This document shows positions 12,010 to 23,365 of a stretch of 64,000 nt of DNA, piece by piece (the first letter of the stretch is position 1; each line of letters opens with the position of its first letter). The notes under the pieces are model-generated. The model worked only from the letters and a program-made list of their open reading frames with translations, was not told where the DNA came from and made no database searches. A program made the position numbers and the translations under genes. The stretch spans positions 122,519,989-122,583,988 of the forward strand of contig CP136068.1 of assembly GCA_032622095.1 (NCBI GenBank), read 5' to 3'. Source of the DNA: Siphonodentalium dalli. Taxonomy: Eukaryota > Mollusca > Scaphopoda > Gadilida > Siphonodentaliidae.

Positions 12010-12163
12010 AAAAACATGATAAAAAATTGTTAGGCCAATGCATTCTCTTATATATGCGAGGCGACCTATGGTCGACTCGCATATATAAGAGAATGCATTG
12101 GCACAGGGTAAAACAAAATCCCGACTTCCGACTGGATTTGATATGGCGGGTCACATATGCTTA
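12010..12163. mobile_element. Hairpin-cassette MITE type B3, right part
   Basis: This holds ATGATAAAAAATTGTTAGGCC, the hairpin cassette at 12035-12101, then CACAGGGT and the right terminal repeat ending GGATTTGATATGGCGGGTCA. It matches 33727-33830. Protease codons of the gypsy element begin right after it. Confidence 0.75.
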
Positions 12164-12830
12164 AATCTTCAGCTACACAACAGTTAGGTCTTGAAGTGTT
12201 GAAATCATATCAGTCAGCAATGCAGGCGGACGACAGCAGCCCATTGACTATACTGGCGAAACTCGTCAACAATTGACTCGTGATAATCATACCTTCAGTC
12301 TTGAAGCACTGGTTGTGGACCATTTGGATGTGGACATTCCAGCAGGTGTTCCGTTTATGAATATTAATGGCACAACGATTAGACCAGCCATAAATCAAGT
12401 TATTCTTGGAGATGGGACTGTGTTTGTCAATGGATCACCACCTCGTATGTCGGATCCTCGTCGTGTTCTACGTGCTTAAGCCTATGCGGTCCTTGGTCAT
12501 CAAACAACAACAGTCTGTCCCAGAGAGCTTGTTGAATTACAATAACTTTTGCCTGATGAAAGTGATGCCGACTCCACAATCGCAGTGGAACCTTGTCCTG
12601 ATTTGCAGAAGTTATCCGAACCTGATGATACCTGGCCTCCACCAGTTCTCATCTGCAGTGTTGGTGGAACTATTATATCGTAAACAACACACAGGAAGCA
12701 AAGGCTTTTCACAAACGTTTACATATATGGTCTTAAATGTAATGACAACTTCAACTGATGGCCCTTCTGTGTCTACCGGTACATCCAATGACATTTGTAC
12801 CAGCAAAGGAATTCATAAACACTAATATGA
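12164..12830 (+). pseudogene. Retropepsin and linker remnant of gypsy-like element
   Basis: Codons from 12164 read KSSATQQLGLEVLKSYQSAM and later ADDSSPL. A frame change then gives RQQLTRDNHTFSLEALVVDH, LDVDIPAGVPFMNI, RPAINQVILGDGTV and SDPRRVLRA (to 12479). This is the body of a retroviral-type aspartic protease and the following linker in this gypsy lineage. The catalytic D-T/S-G loop, expected just upstream, is missing: the B3 MITE end occupies that place. More linker-like residues follow in shifted frames (PPPVLI, TSTDGPSVST) to about 12830. Confidence 0.72.
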
Positions 12831-13280
12831 ATCGTACGTGACACGTAGTGGAGCAACCACACATTGTCTTTTTTTCGGCGACATAGCTCTAAGAATAATT
12901 TATGTAACATCGTGCAGTGGTCACGACGGAGACGACATGCCAACTTGACAAGATCGACGTGTCGTGGATTGTAAAATCTTGTCTGGATTCTCGTCATAAC
13001 TTCTTCATTTTTCGTTTTCATTAAGCTAACCAACGAAATTGGTCTAAATGAAATTAAATAGACCTAAATCACATGTGAATTCTTCGTAAGTTGTGAAGCA
13101 GTTACTTTCATTTTTATCGCAATGCTTCATTCCCAATTCCGCGTTTTGTTTTTTTGCAATCTCTACACGGTTGCTAACCGGAAGTCACGTGACAATTTCT
13201 CCAAAATCCATACCCGCGATCTTTGAAAAATCACTGATGGATATAGAAAAATATATGACGTCATTCACCTGCGCCTAAGG
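12831..13280. other. Unassigned sequence between protease and RT remnants
   Basis: No reading frame or repeat was recognised. It may be a further eroded insertion or very decayed linker. Confidence 0.3.
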
Positions 13281-14470
13281 TATAAACAACCACCTGGTGG
13301 TTGCTATGATGCCGTTCAACTGTACCCTGACCATATCCTTTCGCCAGAAATCAAACCGAAGTTGCTAGATGTACTTTCTGACTATGATCATGCATGTGTT
13401 TGATCCTGCTTATCCTAGTTATAATGGCACCTGTGGTAAATGTCATGCAGTCGTCAACATGGGCCGTGTCCAGCCACTCCAAAGGAAAGGTGCCACAACA
13501 ATAACGAAACAACACATGTTTGATGAACCGGAACAGCGTTGTGTTGTGTTGTTCAACGCCCAGAAGATGCAGGTGTCGTTGCTGAATACCTTAACCCATC
13601 TTTCTAGGTAAAATCCGAATGGTAACTTCAAACTGGTGACGCGTTCGCTGATGTTGGGCGTTATAGTAAAACATCCACCTTCGATAGTGCCTAATGTCGA
13701 CTCCAAACTAGGGCCACTATTGGTCAATGAAATATGTTGCTGTATCAGATCTTACAAGCTAGTTTTACCACATACCACTATTTCGAGAGTCCAGAAAGTA
13801 CTGTGATGTAGTGGCATCATATCGCGGAGTGCGAGTCAACATGCTATCGGCCATGGGGATGTCAAGATCGAAATCAGCTCCCGAAGAGCTCATTTCACGT
13901 GTACTCGATGATGTACTCTGGAGGATGTGGTAGTTAAAGGAGCACTGTACACTAAATTCGGCCATTTATGGGACCATCTACATTTGTACTCAACATAATA
14001 TATGCAACAAATGAATGATTTTGAGCCATGGATGAGTGCAAAATACACTCATTTACTTTATGAACGATGTAAAACATGGTAATTATAATGTAAATGAATT
14101 TATGACTGGAGCCATAAATTCACTTTCTTTATAATTACCATGTTGTTTGCATCGTTCCTATACCACATTAGTTTATTTTGCTCTAATCCATGGCTCAAAT
14201 TCATTCATTTGTTGCATATATTCTGTTGAGTATAAAATGAGATGGTCCCATAAATGGCCGGATTTTGTGTACAGTGCCCCTTTAAGCTCGCCTATTGTGG
14301 TGGACATTCTCTGGAGAAGTTAATTCTGAATCGAAGCAGTTTCTTCCTATTGCCACGTGTGTTGGTCTCTCCTCTCTGTGCCAATAACTATGCAGAAACA
14401 GAGTTCTGATGACCTCCCCTGATATCAGGCTCCTTGTTCGCAGCTGATGTCTTCGGGATAAATAAACAAT
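13281..14470 (+). pseudogene. RT remnant, split by MITE E
   Basis: Before the MITE, shifted frames give SPEIKPKLLDVLSDYDH, AVVNMGRVQPLQRKG, RPEDAG, VAEYLNPSF, GDAFADVGRYSK and SRKYCDVVASYRGVRVN with SAMGMSRSKSAPEELISRVL. These are consecutive parts of the RT palm and fingers in this gypsy lineage. After the MITE the frame resumes at 14285 with KLAYCGGHSLEKL. The lineage normally has two catalytic aspartates between the A and the Y of that motif; they are absent. Several stops and frameshifts precede it, so it is dead. Confidence 0.78.
13934..14285. mobile_element. TTAA-flanked MITE family E, complete (352 bp)
   Basis: TTAA at 13934-13937 and 14282-14285 flanks inverted ends AGGAGCACTGTACAC and GTGTACAGTGCCCCT. 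Almost the whole element is one long imperfect palindrome (CGGCCATTTATGGGACCATC at both ends; CATGGTAATTATAATG near the centre). Without it, one TTAA remains and the surrounding RT codons run on in frame, so the insertion point is precise. A partial copy lies at 7355-7587. Confidence 0.88.
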
Positions 14471-14499
14471 TCATTTCCGTAAATCGAGAATGCGTTACT

Positions 14500-15325
14500 T
14501 CGTATACAGATACAGTTGTCATTGATAATGAATGTGGTTAAACTTTGCGTAATGCTTTGTTACAGTTTTGTCTGAAACTAAAACCATCTGGAAGTCGTTT
14601 AGCTGTTGTGCGTAGATGGCTTTAAAGCTATATGCAATAATAGTTTTAAAAAACAGTCAAATCGTAGCTATCGAGCTTGGATGGTAAAACGAAACTGTAA
14701 AAAAATCCCGTTGCCGAAAAGTCATGTACAAGAAGTAGAAAATGAACGTGCCCGTTAGTATAACCGTTCTGACAATCCCTCGCTCCTGTTAATCTAACAG
14801 TTGTCATTTCTCAATTGAATTCGGGCATTCGAACACTTGGACTTTCGGCCAATGAAAAGTGGACACAACGTGACCAGTATACATGTGAACAGTTGTCCAT
14901 TAAAGACTATGCTTTGAATCATCCTGCCAGTGAGATATCAAAATCACCCTCTGGAAAACTTCCCGTTGATACCCATATGAAGATTTGTGAACTTGTGTAT
15001 ATGAATTCAGACCATGACACGCACATTCTTCGTGACCGATATCCAGTAATAAGCACGGATGGTTCATGGTGTGATATTGAAGAAATTTGTTGGATCTGAA
15101 CTTCGGAATTCTTCCTATCGCATAATACGTAGTGAGTGTTACAAAGTTCTCACGGACGCCGTACTTAACAATAACAATAAAAACATACTCTGATATGCAT
15201 CTCAGATGAAGACAGTGAAAACTCTGGTAATGAACCAGTAATGAAATTTTGATACAGAAATGACCAAAATAAGCGATGTTCGGGCCCATGGGACACCTAA
15301 ACAAGATTAGTTCGAGCATAACAAC
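14500..15325 (+). pseudogene. Integrase C-terminal remnant of gypsy-like element
   Basis: The clearest part is a frame at about 14815-15097 with NSGIRTLGLSANEKWTQRDQ, DYALNHPASEISKSPSGK, ICELVYMNSDHD, LRDRYPVISTDGSWC. A frameshift then gives KKFVGSELRNSSYRI and RSECYKVLTDAV. In this lineage those motifs mark the end of integrase (an SH3-like segment with LVY..SD and a RY.V...G.WC core). The catalytic core upstream was not recognised. Confidence 0.7.
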
Positions 15326-15960
15326 CTATGTTGTCTGGAAGAACACTGTTTCCTCACATTAATATAAAAAAGGGCAAACTTCTCACCACTGGGATTTCCA
15401 AAAGACTTGTTTTCATGCAAATGACAAATTTTAGGTGCTAAAAAGTCACGCCGGTAACTGGAGCGACTGTTTCGCAGAAGTTTCTACAACTAGATACTGG
15501 TAGTCACATGAAACACTATTTTTCAAAACTCAAAGACATCTTCTAAAAATCCACAAATTCAAATTATCTCAATAAATATGCCACATCCACGGTGCCAGAA
15601 AACACTGGTACTATATTCTAAGAAATGTACCCCTACTGATCATTCGAAGCTGTGGAGTGTTACCTTAGATCCGGGGCCATGAAACTACGCCAACAAGCCT
15701 CTAATCCAAAGAAGTTTTAATTTTAAATTTGTTTAACACTTTTATAGGCGTTCGTCTGATAGGATAAACTAGTCCATGAGCTGTGGAAACTCACAATGCA
15801 CACAAAATCAGTAATCGTTAATTTCTCGTATTTATAATTCAGATTTACAAGGAAAATAGGCATTGATTGTGCCTTGATTTTGAACATCAAACACACCTCA
15901 ACTATGTTATAGATGTTCGTAAAATGAACATAATCCCTTTCACCCGTAAGTACAATAACT
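15326..15960. other. Intergenic DNA, no gene seen
   Basis: No 3' long terminal repeat of the gypsy element could be matched to any upstream sequence. No other structure was recognised. Confidence 0.35.
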
Positions 15961-15968
15961 CCTGCCAA

Positions 15969-16082
15969 AAAATATCTAGCTCCCCCTCCCCCCACTGCAT
16001 ATCTAGCTCCCCCACTGCATATCTAGCCCCCCCCACTGCATATCTAGCTCCCCCACTGCATATCTAGCTCCCCCACTGCATA
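15969..16082. repeat. About 20-bp C-rich tandem repeat
   Basis: Five or so units of ACTGCATATCTAGCTCCCCC run from 15969 to 16082, with variable C-run length. Confidence 0.9.
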
Positions 16083-16104
16083 AGTTCCACGAAGCATCTA
16101 TCAG

Positions 16105-16725
16105 AAATTCTGAAGCGACGGTTTAGATATTACATTAGTGACTTAGGTTCCGACCCTGAACGTCTGAAGCGACGGTTTAGAGATTACATTAGTGACGTAG
16201 GTTCCTGACCCTGAACGTGTGACGCGACGGTTTAGAGATTATATTAGTAACGTAGGTTCCTGACCCTGAACGTGTGAAGCGACGGTTCAGAGATTACATT
16301 TGTGAGATAGGTTCCTGACCCTGAACGTGTGAAGCGACGGTTTGTGAGATTACATTAATGACGTAGGTTCCTGACCCTGAACGTGTGAAGCGACGGCGGT
16401 TTGTGAGATTACATTAGTGACGTAGGTTCCTGACCCTGAACGTGTGTAGCGACGGTTTGTGAGATTACATTAGTGACGTAGGTTCCTAGCTGACCCTGAA
16501 CGTGTGAAGCGACGGTTTGTGAGATTACATTTGTGAGGTAGGTTCCTGACCCTGAACGTGTGAAGCGACGGTTTGTGAGATTATATTAGTGACGTAGGTT
16601 CCTGACCCTGAACGCGTGAAGCGACGGTTTGTGAGATTATATTAGTGACGTAGGTTCCTGACCCTGAACGCGTGAAGCGACGGTTTGTGAGATTACATTA
16701 GTGACGTAGGTTCCTGACACTGATA
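16105..16725. repeat. 56-bp minisatellite, about 11 copies
   Basis: The word GCGACGG recurs 11 times at roughly 56-58-bp spacing (exactly 56 at 16565, 16621 and 16677). Each unit includes GAACGTGTGAAGCGACGG and GACGTAGGTTCCTGACCCT. The first two units are the most diverged and the last three nearly identical, so growth was probably at the right end. Confidence 0.95.
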
Positions 16726-18849
16726 CCCCTAGTCTCGTGTTTTAGTCCTCTTTGACCTAACATGACACATTGTTTATTTACTTGCATTGACCACGAGACC
16801 ATTGTATCGGTTATATTTCTCTAACAGTTCAAGGCAATAACCTTGTTCGGATTCTGAAGCAACACTAAATCGTCGGCAAATAAAGAACGACTGAGCGGAC
16901 GATTATTGATGAATATATTGGATCGCATACGAATACATCATGTGAAAATCTGTTGTTATCTATGAATATGTTCAATAATGTATGGGCTGATTACAAGCCT
17001 TGTTCAACTCCAATCGTGCTAACCCCTGGAAGGACATTTTTTATTTGTTCTTTGTTTCCTTCTTATATGCATTTTTGGATTTGTTCGTATAGTGACTTTC
17101 CATTGAAAATTTGAAAGTGACATTACTGTTTTTAAAACTTGATGATGAATAGTGAATTTTGTTTTTATAGTCTAGGTCGTCACGGCATCAGTCTCAAATT
17201 ACACACACTACAGCAGGCCGATGTATTATAGTACATTGTGTAATACCAGTGTCGCTCTCCGAAGATACAAAATGGTCGATGAATTTTGTACGTGAAATTC
17301 TGTTGTACTTTATATTCTTCGAAAAGACTTGAAGGCATCGAAGCCGTATAGTCCCTTTTCAGTTGGACCAGGATACGGAACGAATTGATGACGAACCATA
17401 AAAACGAAACACATCTTTTGCGATATATCGACTAGTTCAGATGAAAAACTTCCATGTGTCTAAAAGTGAAATCCATCCTTCCTTATTACGTAAACATAAA
17501 TTGGAGTCTGACATTTTGAAAGAAGATAGCCGACGACATCGAAACGATATCGGAAACCGAAACGACTTCAAATTCACATTATATTATGAGAAACAAAACA
17601 TTTTAGCTTTACATCGACGAATTCAGCCCCAGATATTTCGTGCAGACATGCTGTGATATAATCTTCTTCATAAATAGTTATGCACGGTGCAGGTTCAAAC
17701 GAACCAAATCCATTTAAAGACACCAAAACTTCAATAAATGGTGCTCAGCCTCAATTGGCATATGATGGCTTTGCACCAAAAACGTAACAATATATTTATC
17801 CAGTGAGGGATATCCGCTGTTGAGGATCTATACCCAATTACTTACGAGAATGTCTTTGGATTTTATTTTGTTATCCACTCATGCTGACTACGACCCGATG
17901 GTTCAAAGTATGGTAACAGATATGCTGCACATGGATTAGTGAACCTTTATTCTACTCACTTTGGCAAATTGGAAAGCACAAACTAACATATCAATTGGTA
18001 GGTTTTCGGCGCTTCCATAATCTTTCTTTTTATATTATAGAATCTGTAGCATCAGCGTTGGCCTATACGTTGTGGTTGTGTATGACCCACATATATGAGT
18101 AAATGGGGATGTCCAATGACACTTGAGACCACGGCAAGAGGTGCCATGTCTTGCCCACCGGAAGCTGGTATAATCTAATGGTAGGCAGAGCACACTGCTG
18201 TATAGGCAGTTTAAGAATCAGTCAGAAAGTTGAAATAAAATAATCCATAAAGACCCACGTCCTTCGGTACATTGGGTACCGAGTTTACCATATATATCGT
18301 ACCTGAATTAAAGGTACACGCATTTATAGATAAGTTATACATTTTCCAGATGTCTATTGGTGTTGGTGTTGTGCCATCCATAACAGTAAAAGTTAAGCTA
18401 ACTTCGTGCAAGTAAGATATATATACTTATGCATGATATATAAAGCACTAATAGCTATATTAGGTTCCATGCGAGTTGAAAATAAACGCTCTTTATATTG
18501 AGTTCACTAGTTATGTGTTCTGTTATCTTAATGAGAGATTTCTTATGTCTAGGCTTCCACAGACCATCACAAAAGGTGCCACTGTTAAAGCGACACTGAT
18601 GTGTGGGACAATACAAACATGTCACGTATACTGTAAATTTTAGTACAATTATATGTGGTGACACGCAATAGAATGTAAACGCTTTTATTGCACACATATT
18701 TGGTTTTATTGTTGCGAAATAGAGCAAAGGGCTTCGAGATGTTCAAAATAAATCCGCTAAGTCGTTAAACCTTTCTATAATAAATGTATTATCCTACTCA
18801 GTTATAAAAGCACACATTGGAATAGTCTATTACTCACCTGGAGGGGTTT
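16726..18849. other. Intergenic DNA, no gene seen
   Basis: The longest frame here (17441-17656, starting MKNFHVSKSEIHPSLLRKHK) has no recognisable domain. A tRNA-like fold at 18172-18225 has a perfect ACTGC/GCAGT stem, but no T-arm supports a tRNA. Confidence 0.35.
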
Positions 18850-19025
18850 TCAGGAAAAATAAGCAGACGACAGATAATACAAGTACAGTACAGAAGGAGT
18901 TATATTTGTTGGTGGGAAATGTTCAGATAAAAAGTTCAACAATGGTCGTGTGTTGGACTTATTATCTGAACACGTTCTGAGGGATAACTACTCGTCAATG
19001 AGTATTTAGTATATAAAGGGTTAAA
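18850..19025. repeat. Dispersed repeat related to 803-960
   Basis: The shared order is AAGCAGACRACAGATAA, ACAGAAGGAG, TGTTYAGATAA, GATAACTACTC and TTTAGTATA. Orientation is direct; function is unknown. Confidence 0.6.
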
Positions 19026-20012
19026 CTGGACAATAAACACCTAATATGTGAACATCTTACATGGAGACGACGTCAAATCAAACCCAAATGGTCTCTACTA
19101 CATGTATTATGATGTATACCCTACCCAATTCACTGACATGTTCAACTGAATGAAGTAATATCGACCTAGATTTTGTGTACTGCAAGTTACATTGTCTAAC
19201 TCTTCGGGTGCTTAATACACACAGAACGACACAGCCTTGTGTGCGTGTTGCATGGACGTGGCTAGATTGTCTCCATTGGGGGGGGGGGGGGGGTCCACCA
19301 TGAAATTTCCAACTGCACCTGATTAGAACCAAATATAAATGCAAGGTTTACGAATGACGGAGATCAGGATCTCGATCTATATAGATCAGATCTTGATAGC
19401 GTTGCCGGGGTCTAACATTTTAAACAGGTTTACTGGTAGCGCACAACATTGTAAGGATCGGGTGCTATTCCAACTAGAAAATCTATCAACCAAAGGAAGT
19501 ACGATGTTTGCATTTGGGCGACTCCTTAAGTGAATCAAAATAAAATGATGATACCCATCTCCAATAGCTGCGACGTCGCACGAAGCAATATCTCTTCGAT
19601 TTATCGATGTTTTATCTCGAACCAGTCTCGGTGTGTAAACGAAGATTTATACATCTAAACCTAGCTAGCGTAACAGCGTCTTTCTTCACACGCTTCTGTA
19701 CATAGCCTCGAGACCGAAGTCAGATTTGTAAATCTTATAAGAGGAGAATTTCCCAACTTGATTAAATACTCCAGATTGTACAAGTATGGCTGTGCTGTTT
19801 CACAGATAGTACTTGACTGGTACAATGACACTATTCCAAACTTAGGTTGTACAATATTCTTTCTCTATAATATGAAAAGGTCTGGCTATACTTTATTTGT
19901 TATTTTAGTCCAGAAGTCCTCAACATTTAAAAGCAAAAAAGTTTTAGCATTATACATGTACATCCTTCGTAGTTCTAAGTTCGTGACTCTCGTCGGATAA
20001 TGGTATACCCAG
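19026..20012. other. Intergenic DNA, no gene seen
   Basis: A poly-G tract lies at about 19278-19292. Frames at 19339-19533 and 19758-20000 lack domain signatures. Confidence 0.35.
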
Positions 20013-20319
20013 TTAACCCTTTACGCAACAAACCGGCCAAAACCGGCCAAATAAAGCTTCAACAGCCTAAAATATCTTCGGTCTGTCTCAATAGAACCAT
20101 ACAAATATGGATATCATTGGAACCGGCTCCTTGACCACATTGTGATAGTTACAGTTATACCCTGTGCCAATGCATTCTCTTATATATGCGAGTCGACCAT
20201 AGGTCGCCTCGCATATATAAGAGAATGCATTCTCTTATATATGCGAGGCGACCTATGGTCGACTCGCATATATAAGAGAATGCATTGGCACAGGGCCCTT
20301 CTGTTGGGTAAAGGGTTAA
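20013..20319. mobile_element. TTAA-flanked MITE type B1 with fused double hairpin
   Basis: Ends are TTAA-CCCTTTACGCAACA (20013) and TGTTGGGTAAAGGG-TTAA (20319). About 145 bp after the left end, CCCTGTG leads into a palindrome at 20167-20288 made of two reverse-complementary hairpin cassettes joined at GAGAATGCATTCTC, then CACAGGG. The left portion matches the other B1 copy at 40766-41167, including AATATGGATATCATTGGAAC and GGCTCCTTGACCACATTGTG. Confidence 0.9.
20167..20288. repeat. 122-bp palindrome, apparently perfect
   Basis: The sequence reads the same on both strands, with its centre between 20227 and 20228 (GAATG/CATTC). Each 61-bp half is itself nearly self-complementary. Such structures can form cruciforms and are hard to replicate and assemble. 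Confidence 0.9.
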
Positions 20320-20715
20320 TGATTGTGATAGTCAGGTTGTCAAAAATAAAATAAGGATACACATACTAATCACATCTGACAATAAACGAGATTTTGTGCA
20401 TTGTTGAGTGTAAGTTTGTTGGTTATATTATTTCAATTTGGTAGACTGATATTTTTTATAAAAACTATTCTTCCGTTTATTGAAATAAACCCACTAATAT
20501 CTAGAATTAAATAATATACCCCTTGTTTGACATTAGAGCGATACTAGCAAGCTTAGTCACACCAACGTGTAACTTGTAACGTGTGTTACTACAATTGGCG
20601 GGAAAAGTTACACGATTGTGTGGCGTCAAACATATCGGTTTTATGTATGTAGATATCGGCCAATTTGCTACAAGTTTGCTATAAGTCTTGTATACTACAT
20701 GCTTGACGTGTACGT
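20320..20715. other. AT-rich intergenic DNA, no gene seen
   Basis: Nothing recognisable was found apart from AT-rich sequence. Confidence 0.35.
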
Positions 20716-21226
20716 GTACACTGTATATAACCCACCGTAATTTTCACGGTAGAGTACCGGCAGCTCAGTTGCCAGTAGTCTGTCGTATAATTGACAGTAT
20801 ACCGTATATTCCACTACCGTATAATTATACAATTATACCATCAAATGTACAGTACACCGTATATTCCACTACCGTATAATTATACAAACATGCTCAATGG
20901 TTGATTGTAATTTGGCCGTAAATGGCGTAATGACTACAATTTTAATAATGTCATAGAAGCTACGATGATTTCGAACAATGAGCAACAAATTATTCAATAC
21001 AAAATCTTGACAAACACACTAAGAACCAACAACTGTTTTTCCCAACGATTGACTAACACACGACTTCACAATCCGAGAAAATGGCGTCGGCGATCAGACC
21101 CTTCCCAAAATACATAGCGCGTGCACGCGCCATTAACAATATTACCGTAAATATAGATATTACCGTACACACCGTTAAATTAACGGTATTCTACCGTTGA
21201 AAATACGGCTATTTAATATAGTGTAG
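20716..21226. mobile_element. About 510-bp element with imperfect TIRs
   Basis: The left end TACACTGTATATAACCCACC, then CGTAATTTTCACGGTAGAG, is mirrored at the right by CTACCGTTGAAAATACGG then CTATTTAATATAGTGTA. Internal TACCGTATAATTATACA motifs repeat. No coding capacity was seen. The target-site duplication is unclear (possibly only TA). Confidence 0.6.
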
Positions 21227-21795
21227 GCGGAATAGCCACTTGAGTCAGGCGACTTCCGTTGGCAGTGGTAACAATCGTTTACAAGTGACACGCACGTGTG
21301 GCTAAACATGAATATTTTCAAACTCCAAACAGAGTTATCTCATATCACTCCGCTGAGATACCACTGCCACAAGAACATTTTGTAAGGATTTCTGACATGA
21401 TATTTTAGTTCTTATGTTTTAGGATTAAAATTGTCTATGTCTGACTCATGCAGCTCATATTGTTCTTATCAATACCGACATAATTACCATTATTGCAAAA
21501 ATGTGCATGGTGGTCAAAAATAAGATAATAGGTGACTAAATATAGTTCCAACCAAACGTAAAAATAGATGTATCGGTCCGCAAAGTTCCATCCTTCCAGC
21601 AGTGATCTATCGCAGTGATATCGGAGAGGGCGCTGCATGGAATTTGTGATATTTTGTCGTTATTCCGCAATCGTTAATATAAATAATAGTATGGCACGGA
21701 TAGTTCGCGCTTTACTGTTATCAAAAAACAAAACCCATAACAATTTCATTGATTACTTTCCTCTAGAGTTTTACAAACCGAATAGGGACCAACAT

Positions 21796-21885
21796 TTATA
21801 CAGATAGGCGAGGATGGACGACTGTCCATTGTCAATCCCACTGATAGTCGATGAGGATGGATGACTGGCCATTGTCGTTTCCACC
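21796..21885. repeat. Two-unit tandem repeat, about 43 bp
   Basis: CGAGGATGGACGACTGTCCA and GAGGATGGATGACTGGCCA start two consecutive diverged units ending in CCGATAG/CTGATAG. Confidence 0.7.
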
Positions 21886-22408
21886 GATAGCAGATAAAAC
21901 CGATATATAAGTATTCTTTGTTCGATATGGCTTGATGACCCAAATAGATAGTCGATCAATTCACGAAGAAAACCACTGGCAATATACCCCACTCAAGAGT
22001 CAAATCGTCGCGAGAAAAGGCAATCTGGCTTCAATTACCGCTGTTTGTTCTCTGGATATCGAGCCGGTATATCAAACAATAGATACGGCGTTTACACACA
22101 TGTGTCCTGGTTCGATGACCAATAGCTTTTATCAACTCAAGAGGATTTCCATCCTTCGGTTTTCGGTCATGGGTGAATCGATGCGGCGTTGAGTGCTGTG
22201 TAACATCCCACTAAGAATCGACAGTACCAACATAGGCTCGTCAGAATGTACTCTCTGATATTTCATCCAAATTTTCTCAATCCATAGTCTCCATGAGTGC
22301 CCTCTATCATTGTCTCAACAAGAATGTGCCGTCATTCGAATGTCCTCTCTGATGTTTCATCGGAATTTTGTCAATCCTAAGTCTCATTGAGTGCTTTGTA
22401 TCATCGTA

Positions 22409-22609
22409 TCAAGTTTTTACCGTCTCGTCCCAATCGCATGCTAATGTCACATCTTCTACTTCATATAAATTCAATGCGTGGTCTAGTGGAACTAATATAG
22501 AGGGTGGGAATTTTATCCGTTCACGAGCTTGTGTTATAAAGAACCCATAAATCCGAACATTTGAGTGGTTATGATTTTCGTCTCCACCATTATCTTGTTC
22601 GTTCAACAT
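22409..22609 (-). other. Minus-strand frame conserved between tandem repeat copies (copy 1)
   Basis: The 66-codon frame contains HNHSNVRIYGFFITQARERI, then FPPSIL, LDHALNL and EVEDVTLACDWDETVKT. The second repeat copy has a parallel frame at 23135-23365. Upstream on the minus strand is a plausible splice acceptor (GGTTCCAG), and ACG-GTAAAA at the end could be a donor, so an internal exon is possible. The upstream portion differs by a 4-bp indel between copies, which shifts the frame. The protein family is unknown. Confidence 0.25.
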
Positions 22610-23134
22610 GTTGATTTGAAGCTCATCCCAAGTCTGGAACCACCCAGTATTTCATATTCGGACATAACTTCGCAGAAATTAAATAAACATATTTGGTTCA
22701 CCACTGACAGTATTCCTAACTCAAGAGTCAAATCGTCACGAGAAAAGTCAATCTGGCTTCAATTAACGCTGTTTGTTTTCTGGATCGGAGCCTGTTTATC
22801 AAACAATAGATACGGCGTTTACACACATGTGTCCTGATTTGATGACCAATGGCTTTTATCAACTCAAGAGGATTTCCATCCTTCGGTTTTCGTCATGGGT
22901 GAATCGATGCGGCGTTGAGTGCTGTGTAACATCCCACTAAGAATCGACAGTACCAACATAGGCTCGTCAGAATGTACTATCTGATATTACATCCAAATTT
23001 TCTCAATCCATAGTCTCCATGAGTGCCCTCTATCATTGTCTCAACAAGAATGTGCCGTCATTCGAATGTCCTCTCTGATGTTTCATCGGAATTTTGTCAA
23101 TCCCAAGTCTCATTGAGTGCTTTTTGTCACCGTA

Positions 23135-23365
23135 TCAAGTTTTTACCGTCTCGTCCCAATCGCATGCTAATGTGACATCTTCTACTTCAATTAAATTCAA
23201 TGCGTGATCTATTAGACCTAATATAGAGGGTGGGTATATTATCCGTTCACGAGCTCGTGTTATAACGAACTCATAAATTTGAACATTTGAGTGGTTATGC
23301 TGTCCGTCTTCTCCATTATCTTGTTCAACGTGTTGCTTTGAAGCCCACCCCAAGCCTGGAACCAC
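23135..23365 (-). other. Minus-strand frame conserved between tandem repeat copies (copy 2)
   Basis: This is parallel to 22409-22609, with HNHSNVQIYEFVITRARERI, YPPSIL, IDHALNL and the identical ending EVEDVTLACDWDETVKT. Upstream of HNHSNV the frame differs from copy 1 because of a 4-bp difference. No gene model can be completed within the repeat. Confidence 0.22.

Larger units (their letters stand above)
9598..15325 (+). mobile_element. Degenerate Ty3/gypsy-like retrotransposon with nested insertions
   Basis: Pieces of gag, protease, RT and integrase C-terminal region occur in canonical order on the + strand, all broken by stops and frameshifts. Later insertions split it: unrelated sequence and hairpin-cassette fragments between gag and protease (about 10440-12163), an unexplained stretch at 12830-13280, and a MITE inside RT (13934-14285). 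No flanking long terminal repeats were recognised. Family assignment rests on recalled conservation in this lineage; a translated search would settle it. Confidence 0.8.

Noticed and set aside
18172-18245. tRNA gene near 18.2 kb
   Set aside because: A neat anticodon-like stem is present, but position 33 is not T, there is no proper T-arm, and acceptor ends do not pair.
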